The translations under genes and the position numbers were made by a program. Shown here piece by piece: positions 36,801 through 48,746 of a DNA stretch of 64,000 nucleotides. The first letter of the stretch is position 1; every line of letters starts with the position of its first letter. Origin of the DNA: Siphonodentalium dalli (taxonomy: Eukaryota > Mollusca > Scaphopoda > Gadilida > Siphonodentaliidae); assembly GCA_032622095.1 (NCBI GenBank), contig CP136065.1:150539577-150603576 (forward strand), given 5' to 3'. Under the pieces are notes generated by a model. It was not told where the DNA came from and ran no database searches. It saw only the letters and a program-made list of their open reading frames with translations.

Positions 36801-39800
36801 ATCGGGTCGCCGAGCCCGTGCGACGCCAGCTTCGCGCATGCGCAGACGAGATCTCGGAAACGGGTAGAGCTATCGACTTGAAATTTTTTTTTTTAATAGC
36901 CCGGACAACGTCGGGCTGGGTAGAGCTATCGACTTGAAATTTTGTTTTTGAATAGCCCGGAGAACGTCGGGCTCATCGGCTAGTACATATATATAGGAAT
37001 CAGGGAGCTAAATGTGTTCTAGAGTCGGGGAGCGAGTACACCGTGGAATGCTAAAGGTGAAGGTAACTGAAGAATGACCTTCACCTGATACATGCGACAC
37101 GTTATTAAAGGATGACATCGCGTTTATTTGATTTGTACATAATATTTAAATAATTTAAACTGGTGAATGAATGGGGGAATGGATTTTTGTGAGCGGGAAA
37201 TTTATTTAACTAGCTGCTGTAGTCCTGGGTTTTTCCAGATCAAATTTGGCTGTGAGATAGCCCTGTCGTAGACTTGGGGATTTATTTAAAAAAGTAAACA
37301 CATGACCTATGATTTTTCTTGCATTTTCGTGATCAACTGGTGTCAATCTAGCTGGGTAAACATCACTGGTATGGCTTGCAGGCTTTAATTCAGTGAATTT
37401 GGCCGAAACGTTAACACTGTCGCCTATGGGAAACCATTTAGTTCAGTGATTCCTATAAGGCATGCGTTGACGTTTCAGGTAATTATGCCTTGTTTGCCCG
37501 CGTAAAGAAATAGTCCCGATATATGAAGACTCGTTGGCGTATTTAATGGCGTATATTTAATGACATAACTTTTCAAACTCTTCAATTATTATAGTTTGTT
37601 GAACAAATATTGGAAGCCATAGTATATTTTGAGACGTAGCGTACGGAATGTAAACATACGACAGACCGGAAGTCAAAGGTCACATGGTATTATTTCCAGT
37701 TATTAAACGAACGTTTAATATCACAAATAATAGAATGGGTTTATTGATTGGAATAAGGGTTGGATCATGTAATAAAATACTCTTGATGATATTTCGACTA
37801 TTTTATCCACCTCTTAACGGTTAACCATTATTCCTAATTCCGTTTTTCGATCGCAGGTTTACAAACATTAACAACCGCTCTATCGATGGTTGGGAAGATG
37901 ACAATATCGGGTGCTTTCCAAATGGTGTACATCTACACGCCAGAGTTATTTCCCACTGCACTACGAATATCCACCTTAGGGGCGTGTTCATGTTTGGCGA
38001 GGGTCGGCTCGATGGCGGCCCCTTATATAGCTGAAATAGTGAGTAAGACTATATATAGGATATTGTATATAACCAGTATTAAAAATATTTCGCAATAATT
38101 TAACCACAAGCCGTCAATTCACGGAATACTGCAAAACTATTGGTTGGCACACACTTGGCCATTTAGGTTATTTCTCGATAATCTAAATTTCTTGATTACT
38201 TTCCCCGCTACAGAAATGACAACAGCGTCGAGTGACCACACATATACCGCTTGCCTAAAATGTTCCTGGAAACTGTTCGATACTTCTTACTATTTAACTT
38301 GAAATATCGGTGCTGCATCATAATTCCTTCGGGTATGACTGTATTGACAATAACCGCACTAGATGCTAATATTCAGTGCACAAGTATGTAACCAGACAAA
38401 TCAACAATATTGAACATTGCAAAGAAGTGAAACGCTGAAATTAAAACCAACGCTGAAATTAAAACCAACACGGGTTTGTGTCACCGCGCTCGAATATATC
38501 AATCCCACGTGCAAGTTGCAGCTGCCAGGTGCCACGCGATGCGTGATCAGTTGCGACCAGCCAATCAAAAACGCTGAATTTCCGACGCGATTTCATCACT
38601 CGATGAGCACCAGTTTTGAGTGACATGTGTCTCTTTCAACTTTGCATAGTTTAATAATAAGCTGTCAATCCATGGAATACTGTGAAACAATTGGCTGCCA
38701 CACAACTTTGCCAGTTATGATATTTCTCGATAACCTTAATTTCTTGATTACTTTCCGCTACAGAAATGACAGCAGTGCCGAGTGACCACGCCTATACAGC
38801 GTACCTTAAAAATGTACATGTAAACTGTTCGATGCTTCCTACCATTTAACGTGAAATTTCGGATATGACTATATTGACAATAACCGTTCTAGATGATAAT
38901 ATTCAGTGCACAAGTAACCAGACAAATCAATGGAACATTTGCAAATAAAAGAAATGAAACACGGAAATTAAATCTAACAAGGATTGGCGCCACCGCGGTC
39001 GAATATCAATCGCACTGCAACAACAGCCGCTCGGTGCCTGGCGATACGTGATCAGTTGCGACAAACCAATCAAAGCGCTGATCAGCCGACGCGACGATAC
39101 GCACAAGTTTCATGTGTCTTTTTCGTTGGAAATAGTCTCAATGTTGTACCGCTCATTATACTTCTAACTTCTACTTTTGGTGCATGGTTCTCTTGTGAAA
39201 TGACGGATTAAATTATAAGAAATAACTCTTGTTTCGATTAAGGTCTTGAGTTATAACCGAAAAGTTTGAAGATAAATTTTATATAATTGCGCTCCGCGCG
39301 TTATAGAATTTATCTTCAAAGTTTTCGGTTATAACTGCATAACATTAATCGAAACAAGAGTTATTTCCTTGAATAAATATATTTTTGAATATTTGATACG
39401 CATATAATGGCTTTTCCTGGATATGTTCATATTATCGGAACACCGCGAAAAAGAAAAGTTAAAAAAAAAATAGAACGGTACTTTTTTAGCATTTGTCTGC
39501 CCTAACAGCATAATAGCAATGCTGCAGGACCCAACCGAATCATATAGCACATTTAGCAGGACCACTTGATCAGGGGTGGTATAATAAGTTAATCCGGGAA
39601 CTTATAGTTGTCCAACCTCATACGAGCATTCGTTTACAAGTAGTTTATGGTGCTCCCGGTGGCTCAGTTGGTAAGGTGGATGAAGCATTAAGGACTTTGC
39701 TAACCCAATTTTCCCCAAATTTAATGGAGTTCAAAATAAAGGTTTATGTTCACTTTTATTAGTAATCACAGCGACCAAACCCATGGATGCAACATTTTAA

Positions 39801-42800
39801 GAGTATAATTCATGGTAGATTATGTTAGAAATTAAAAATGTGAAATTTGTAGAAGTTTTTAAAATCTATTTTTTCGAACCAAAATTCAACAAACACAAAG
39901 ATTATATCTAACATAAAGATATAGGCATGTGTACTGAACACTGTGAAGAATGATGAACAATAAAGATATACTCACATTTCGTCAGTTTTATTAAGAGTTT
40001 TGGCTTGGAAGCAGTTGTTTACAAATGGTAGATTTCATTGCTCAGCAAAGCTATTTGGGAACTGAATTTGATGGGTCAAGATAATGTTCACTCGAGCCTG
40101 CTGGGATTATGACCAGCCAGTGCTGTACTTTATCCTGACTCAGGATGATTGGTGACCTAGTTTCTGGGCTATGGGGTACACCAGATTGGGGATTACACAG
40201 TTCTAAAATTGTCAAGAGATGCACAACACACCACTGTCCACAGATATTAACATTTAACTGCCACCTCACTACAAGCGATGTCAGGTAACTTACTCAATTA
40301 TTTGTAAACAATTGGTTCTTAGTAATTTTATCAAAGAATGCTTGATAAATATAAATATTATTTTATTGTTCATCATTCTTCACAGTGTTCAGTAGACATT
40401 GCCATATTTCTTTCTTTGATATGGACTTTGTGTTTATTGATTTTGGGTTTGAAAAAATAGATTTTAAAAACCTCTATAAATTTCACATTTAGTATTTCTA
40501 ACATATTCCACCATTAAGAATGCTCATAAAATGTTGCATTCATGTGTTTGGTTACTGTGATTACTAACAAAGGTAAACATAAACCTTTATTTTGACTCCA
40601 TCAAATTTGGGGAAAATTGGGTTAGCAAAGTCCTTAACCCAACATGCATAATCCGTCCAGCGATGGAGAAGTTGGTTTTAATTCCGACAAGCGTTGATGT
40701 TGGATTCATACACTCAAAGGGGTTCGTGGATCTGCATGGGGAAATTTGTCAGTTGCTTATCTGGGGTCTGTGGTCTCTACGTTCAGTTGAATGATTTCCC
40801 CGTAAAATTGACCCCCCACCGCATGTGCGGTCTTTCCTCCACCCTTAAAACTTACAACGTTGCGTAATATATATATATCTTTAATCCTCCGATAACGAAG
40901 AGTGGATAAACATACATATTAGTTTTTTTTTACAAAGAACTCAAGAACAAAAAACAATACGACAGAAAGACAAGTTTGATCAACAACAAAGACTACCCTC
41001 ATGTTAATAACATATTTACATAGACCTAAGTGCACACATTCGGGCCATCATGCACGTATTACATACTTACATATTTGCAACATGTATGCATCCATTCATG
41101 CACGTAGCAACATTAACCCCTTACATACTGACGAACACACGCAACGGAACGCACAAGTACACCTGTCGTACATATATACTTACATGTGCATTAATCCATA
41201 CATCCATACATACAAGCCTATTACATACCTACTTTCCTGGGTCCTGATATACAGCCACACAGACTCACGTACGTATACATGTATACGTGCATACGCACAG
41301 TCACCCATACCCACATATACTCGTTACACATATACATACATATGCACATACTCAAGTACACGGTGACACAACAGTACCCTCGCACATTCATTCAACAACA
41401 AAAAATCAATAAGTCAATATAGAGGCCATATATGGACCAATAGCTTGCAGCGAGTATATGAATTATAGGATGTAAGAGAAAGTGAAAGACGTTCAAGTAA
41501 CGCGATGAGCGTTATCATTTTGGAATTGTCCCGACTCTGTTCGCGGGATATCAGCATTGCAATTTGTTTTTTATTTTTTAAATACTCGCTACATACCATC
41601 GGTCCACCCTCTCTATTTACCACAACATGGTGGCGACCAGAGCGTCCAGTCAACAGTACGTAATGATTAATCGTTTTCAGCACCGTGATGTCCCTCTGTT
41701 AGCCAAAAATTATTGCGTTAGTTTACTATAATTTGCCCATAATTTTGCTGTATTTCTAACGAAAAATGTGACAAATTTGTATTTATCAAGAAATGGTATC
41801 AAGTTGTCAGCAATGTCGGGTATGTGCCCTAAGAATATTGCCGCAAGATCTGGTGTGTTCAGATTGTCCAGCATAATGTAGAAATTGATCCCAAAGTGAT
41901 CAATTATCTTGTACCATATAACATTTCGAATTTCGCAACCTGATGGGCAATCGAACAATATGTGCAGTACTTTGTGTGCATACGGATGCAGACACGCATC
42001 ACAAACTCCCTTTTGGTCATATGTTGTTTGTGATATTATTCTTCCCACCTGAAGAAAGTCGTCTTTGAATTGAGGATGCGCACGGCATACGCGCCATAAA
42101 AATGACAGCGAAAATTCACTTTGAATTTGACTGAAAATATAGAGCCACGGATCACCAGAAATTGTTGTTTTCCAAATTTCACTATACTTTGTATCAATGG
42201 CTACATTTACAAGATTCTTCCAACTATCTTTAGTTGGGAAGGTATTATCATCAGCAAAGTTCGTAATGAAATCAAGTAAACCATATCTTAATAAGATTAT
42301 GATTAGCTCATTCAAAAATGATTTTGAGGGGCGTATTGTGTTAGTTAAGGATTCATGCATTCGTAAGAGAAATATCTCAGATGAAGATTTTTTGGGGTCT
42401 CCTCTGCATAGGGATCCCATAAGAGAAAGTTTTCTTTTGTCAATAAGTGTGGCAAGGGAGGGTATACCGACTGAGCCCTCTACAATGACAGTTCTTGCTC
42501 GCGTGGGCAATCCCTGAAAGTTCTTTAAACAAAATCGGTGTGTTTTCTCCAGGCGGTCTGTATCACTCTTGCCTAATTGCCACAAGAGTTCAGACCCATA
42601 AAGAGATCTGGGAAGGATGATAGATTTGTATATTTTACAGCAACTGACAGGGGTTGTTCCACCAGCATATAGGCCCGAATTTGAGAGCATAAAATATGTG
42701 TCTCTTTGTTTTTCTCTTATTGCTTCCACAAGGGAGTGATTGAAATTGTATTTGTCAAAGAGGATACCAAGGTGTGTAGCTTCTGTTTTTTCTGAAATTT

Positions 42801-45800
42801 CTTGACCTAGAAGATACATCTTCCTGTTTTGAATGCACCGCGCGAATTCAGCTTTTGGTTCATTAAACACTATTGTGACAGTTTTGCTTGGGTTATAGAG
42901 AAATCGCCATTTCCTACTGTACTGGGAACATATATTAAGAAGGTTCTGTAGCCCACGTTTTGACAATGAGAGTAAGACCATATCATCAGCCTGTGTAGGT
43001 GCAGCGCAACAAACTGAATAAACCATTAAACCGTAGTTTGAGTTGGCTAAGTCAGAAATGAGTGTGTCAACGTAGAGCATGTACATCAGAGGTGAGAGAA
43101 TACTTCCCTGTCTGGCTCCTTGTTTCAGTAAGAAGTACTCAGAATATTTACATTTATACCTCACACAGCATTGAATATTTGTTAATAAACAACACAGTAT
43201 GCGCCACATGGAACCAGTTATGCCCCGCTGGTGGAGTTTGTACAAGAGGCCATCGATCCAGACAGTATCGAAGGCCTTTTGTACATCAAGGAAGCAAGCA
43301 AATAGTTTGCTGCCTCTTTCAGCTGTGTAAGATATACATTCTTTCAGGAGGAAAGAAGTCGCTAGACAATTTGAATTTTTCTGAAACCCGTTTTGAAGTG
43401 GGTGAATATTTGTGAGATGTGGGGCATTGGTTTCCAACCGGGATTTTAAAAGTTTCTCAAACAATTTATACATTACTGGCAATATGGTGATAGCCCTATA
43501 ATTGTTGAAACTATGTGCTGACTTGTTTCCTCCCTTAAAAAGTGAGATCATTATGCCTTTTTTTGCATCATCTGGAACATGAGTGAATTTTAACATACAT
43601 GAAAATAAAAAAGCAATACATTTCAAAATAGTTTCACCACCATATATAATGTGTTCATAAACTAAACCGTCATAACCCTGTGACTTGTTCTTGTTCAAAG
43701 TGGGAATAAGAGAAGACAGTTCACTTATACTGACAGGGTAAGTAAGATGATCATCTAGACTCTTTGAAATTATATCATCTTTCAATCTTTTAACTGTGTC
43801 GGTAACGACCGAGTAGTGATTGTCATCGAACAATGAGTTATTCAATGGTGAGTATAATGTTTTGTAATAGGAAGACCAGGCACTTAATATGTCATCTGTA
43901 TCTCGGATAATCGAGCCATCATGTTCGAAATATGAGGCACCCAGAGTGCCGTTATTTGCTCTTTTTGCGTTTAGTAATCTGAAGAAGTGATCATTATCTA
44001 TCTCAGCGCAGCGATCAATTTCGTTCAGTTGTTCTCTCATAAAGTCGGATGAGATGGACCGATATAAGCTCCGAAAGTGTCTCTTTGAGTCTTTATCCAG
44101 CTGGAAAGAGCTGTGTTCGTGACCACGCGGTCTACCCTCTTTAATCCAATCATTTCTAAGAATGGACATTTTTTTGTGAAGTTCTTTCAGATTTTCATTC
44201 CAAAATGGTTTTTTGTGACTTTTGAATTTACATGTTGGAATCGATTGTTGCGCTGCTTGTTTCATAGAAGCTACCAATGAAATGTAATACAAGTCCAAAT
44301 TGATTGTATCGTGTACACGCGTTTCACTGTGTGGCAATAAGGAAGCTAATATATGTTGGTACTGTTTAACTAAATTTTCATCTTGTGCGAGCAAACGCCA
44401 CTTCAATTTTGAGATATCCGCACTCGACCCATTGGAATCAGGTATGGTGCCCGCGTCACAGTTAAGTTCAACTTGCACCGGTCTGTGATTCGAAACATTG
44501 AGTGCAGAATCATCAATTATGCGAACGTTAGCTACGAAAGGTAAGTCAGAGTATTTTATTATCACATGGTCAATATTTGAGCAATCACTCCCATCATGAT
44601 TAACATATGTTGAACAAATATCATCACAAAGACTATTCTCTATCAGTGATGTACATTCTGCCTTTTTCAACAAATTTTTTAGAAGTTTTTGTCGTCTACC
44701 TGGTTTACTGAGACTAGCATTGAAGTCACCCATCACAACAAGTGTGCCCAAATGTGAGTAGCTTTTAATGACATCTTTAACTTTCATAATATAGTCTTCA
44801 TATGCAACAATTGGATAATTAGATGATGGTAAATATACCTGAAATATATATATATATTTATGCTTAGATAGTCTATATTGGAGACCAACAATTCTGTCAT
44901 CATTAAAATCTATGATTGATACACGATCGTCATATTCTGTTTTCCAAAAGAGAGCGACCCCGCCTTTATAGCGACCCCGCTGTTGGGGAAGCCGTTGTGA
45001 AAAATCACAAACAGTATGGCATCGGTAATGTTTCGAAATTGAATTCATGAAGCTCGCACTCTTAGCTGGAAGCCAGTGTTCAGATATGCCACAGAAATCT
45101 ATAGTCTGCCCATCCAATATTCTACTCAAATAAGGGCCGCTTGACATGATGCCAGTCGCGTTCCATGTACAGAAGAGCATTTTGCTGTGAAAATATAACA
45201 AAATGACGCACATAAGATGAAGTGCGTACATTTAAAAGGTTGTGCTTAATAGCGATTCAAATATTCATATAATATTTTGTGTGTTATAAAGACAAATGCA
45301 TATCCAGCATAAGAAAATATAAAGCATGAAAACAAACAGTAACTATCCAACTATATTACTTTTAAAATATTCAGTTATAACCGATTTGCTTCAAGTTAAA
45401 GAAGCAACTCCTACGGACGTACATGATTACCACCGATCACGTTTTGAAGTGATATACTTGCTGTAAGCATACTCAGACAGCCAGGGACGACAGAATGACC
45501 CCTTTGGCCAAAAAAAAGAATCTGTGACCATATCGACATGCTCGTTGTATACGTTGACTCTTGCATACGACTTATTTTCCTGATCACTATAATACAAACG
45601 AACAATAGAGAACTTGACGCCTCTACGGCTAAGGTAGCGTTCAATAGTGCGTCGATCTAGATCATTACTGATGTTCCCTAAGTAAAATCGTTCTGTTTTT
45701 ATGGGTTCTGCATCAAAGAATGCTTGATAAATATAAATATTATTTTATTGTTCATCATTCTTCACAGTGTTCAGTAGACATTGCCATATTTCTTTCTTTG

Positions 45801-48656
45801 ATATGGACTTTGTGTTTATTGATTTTGGGTTTGAAAAAATAGATTTTAAAAACCTCTATAAATTTCACATTTAGTATTTCTAACATATTCCACCATTAAG
45901 AATGCTCATAAAATGTTGCATTCATGTGTTTGGTTACTGTGATTACTAACAAAGGTAAACATAAACCTTTATTTTGACTCCATCAAATTTGGGGAAAATT
46001 GGGTTAGCAAAGTCCTTAACCCAACATGCATAATCCGTCCAGCGATGGAGAAGTTGGTTTTAATTCCGACAAGCGTTGATGTTGGATTCATACACTCAAA
46101 GGGGTTCGTGGATCTGCATGGGGAAATTTGTCAGTTGCTTATCTGGGGTCTGTGGTCTCTACGTTCAGTTGAATGATTTCCCCGTAAAATTGACCCCCCA
46201 CCGCATGTGCGGTCTTTCCTCCACCCTTAAAACTTACAACGTTGCGTAATATGGTCTAGCCGTTGAAACGACTACAAACCCAGATAAGGGAAACCAAACC
46301 GAGTACTTTATCCAGTGTGGCTTTATGTATATTATATTTTATATATACCACTCACGTGTATATACTTCAGAGCAAATATGTGGATGGAAATTTCGGTGTG
46401 ACGCTGCCCTTGGTGATCTTTGGTGCATTTACTATCTCTACTGGTCTACTGTGCATCGTGTTGCCTGAAACGCGTGGGGTCGACCTTCCATCAAGCATCG
46501 AAGCCGCAAAGATAATGGGCAGGTGAATACAACAGTCCGATACTTAAATATCGAGTTTAACCCTTACTTTACTATATCGATTCATCCATTCAGTTATAAA
46601 AAAGTATATATTGGAACGGTCTATTATTCATCTGGAGGGATATTCAGGAAATATAAGCATATGACATACAGACGAAAGAATAATACAACGAAGAAGGATT
46701 CATATTCATTGGTGGGAAATGTTCATATAATAAGTTCAACAAACGACCTATGGTCGTTTTCTGAACTTACTATCTGAATATTCCCCAAGGGAACTATACT
46801 CGCCGATGAGTATTTAGTAAAGAAAGGGTTAAACCACATGATATAAATTCGGATTCCAATAATATATCATTATGTTAATGTAAAAATTCGTTGGCCTGTT
46901 GCCGATTTTCGAATCGCAAACGCACATTCCATATATCTGCATGGAGAAGAGACCCTGCTATATCATATTAGACGCGAACCGCTCTTATAATATTACAGAT
47001 GCATAATCCGAATTAACGCTCGCAAATTACTATTTCCTTGGCTTCGTGGGTAAAAATATTTTATTCGAGTCGAGGAACCCACCCATCAAAGGTCAGAGTG
47101 ATCAGATATCGATTTTTGAAATCTATTATTTTTAACCAGCGATACTTTTTAGTTTCCGAGAAGACGAGAAGACGGTCTCGGACCAAATTGCGGATGAAGA
47201 TTGATAACTCTAAAATCAAGTGGCTTCGTAAAAACAAAATGTTTTTTGAAAATATGAGGTTTTGGGCGATTTTATACTACAGTTGACTGTGGTTAGCATT
47301 ATTTTTGAGCAATTAATCGATTCTGATAACTGAAGCGGCATTTCAAAAATGTTGTTGTTGTTGGAATCTGATGACATGGGGACCATCGAATCGGATTGAG
47401 TACCATTATGCAAATCCGATTGAGAAACACAAGGCTGTGAACGAACACGAACATAACGGATGCATCAATGTGAAATTCCGATAATGCATGCGAGCTGTAT
47501 TATTTAGAGGTTATTATTTGGTTGGTTTGATATTAGGCGCGATATCAGCCCGAGGTCGAAGGTTGATATGACGTTACCGATGGCTGATATCAGGCCTATA
47601 TAACCAACCAAGTAATACCCTATTTATTAATTAGATCGCCTCTTAGTAGCTGACAACTCTTTCAAATGAGTGAAATGCATCACACAAATTGATATCTACA
47701 CATTATTTAGCAGTGAAGTAGATTTACGGCATGTCGTATAACCTTATTACTCGATTTGTGTTATCATAAAATTATATTATTCGGATTGGTGATGTCGTAA
47801 AATGATATTACTCGGTTTATGGGCAAATTGAAACGATATTCACATAGTTCGATAACAGTCAGCTCTGAACAAAAATGTCATCTCTAATTAATAGGAACCA
47901 TATATCGAGTTAGTCCGGTAACTATAGGTCTAAACATAATAAAATAAGTCATATAATATACTCTTATATAATGTTATATACCGGGACGAATTAATTCGAT
48001 CCCGATTCATTCAGACATTTGCCTCTAATTAAAGCGGTGCCGCGGCGTATACCAACTGCTGTTATATATAGTGTGGCAGAAAATCAGAGCGACCATTTAA
48101 ATTTTGACCTTAATCCTGTGGTTTAATATTAAAGCTATGAAATGCGTTCGTGGTGGCCGGGTAACAGCTGGAAATTTATACATAGTTTGTTAAACCATTT
48201 TTGCCAGAAAGATCATGAAAAATTAGAAGCAATTTGTTCTGATTTCCAGTATCAATAATCATTCAATGACGAGATTCCGCATATTGAAAGAAATGTTTGT
48301 AAACAATCTACTATAACAGCTAGAAGCCAATGTGTACGCTTTAAGCAACGAACAATGATTCTAAAATATAGATATAGCGTTAATCATGATCAATTGTGGT
48401 GCGATGCGTATTTCCCCATTAAATTATTTGCAACAGTAATGACGGCACTCAGGAAGCCTAAAATTATTCTCTTCGTATTAAAACAAAAGGAGACATTAAC
48501 TGTAGCTCTTTGTAATGTTGTGATAAATACCATATTGAGTCATATTTTGACACCTCGAGAAACAAATATGATTTTAGAGGTGTTATTGCCCATACGATTA
48601 TGATACGGAGAGAGAGTGAGAGAGAGAGAGCGCGAGAGAGAAGAGACAGAGAGAGT

Positions 48657-48746
<90 letters not shown>

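Larger units (their letters stand above)
40871..45711 (-). mobile_element. LINE element B, young, 5'-truncated
   Basis: 4841 bp on the - strand: 95 codons of the ORF1 end, a 246 bp spacer, an intact ORF2, a CATA/TATG-rich 3' UTR (40980-41400), and the 3' end TATCGGAGGATTAAAGATAT with an AT repeat. Direct repeats of 541 bp flank it exactly. Same family as elements A and E. Confidence 0.9.

Noticed and set aside
36641-36937. 98-codon frame with duplicated segment
   Set aside because: It translates the duplicated GC-rich unit of Helitron H2.
39650-39687. Functional tRNA gene
   Set aside because: Only the D-arm/A-box part is present; no anticodon arm or acceptor pairing nearby.
41001-41366. 121-codon frame rich in His, Tyr and Thr
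   Set aside because: It translates the CATA-rich 3' UTR of LINE B on the wrong strand.
42197-44488. Several + strand frames of 60-117 codons
   Set aside because: They are shadows of the intact LINE B ORF2 on the other strand.
40330-46252. Reading the 541 bp direct repeats as LTRs of a retrovirus-like element
   Set aside because: The interior has a LINE endonuclease and RT, no integrase or protease, and the repeats contain half of a foldback element and a SINE.
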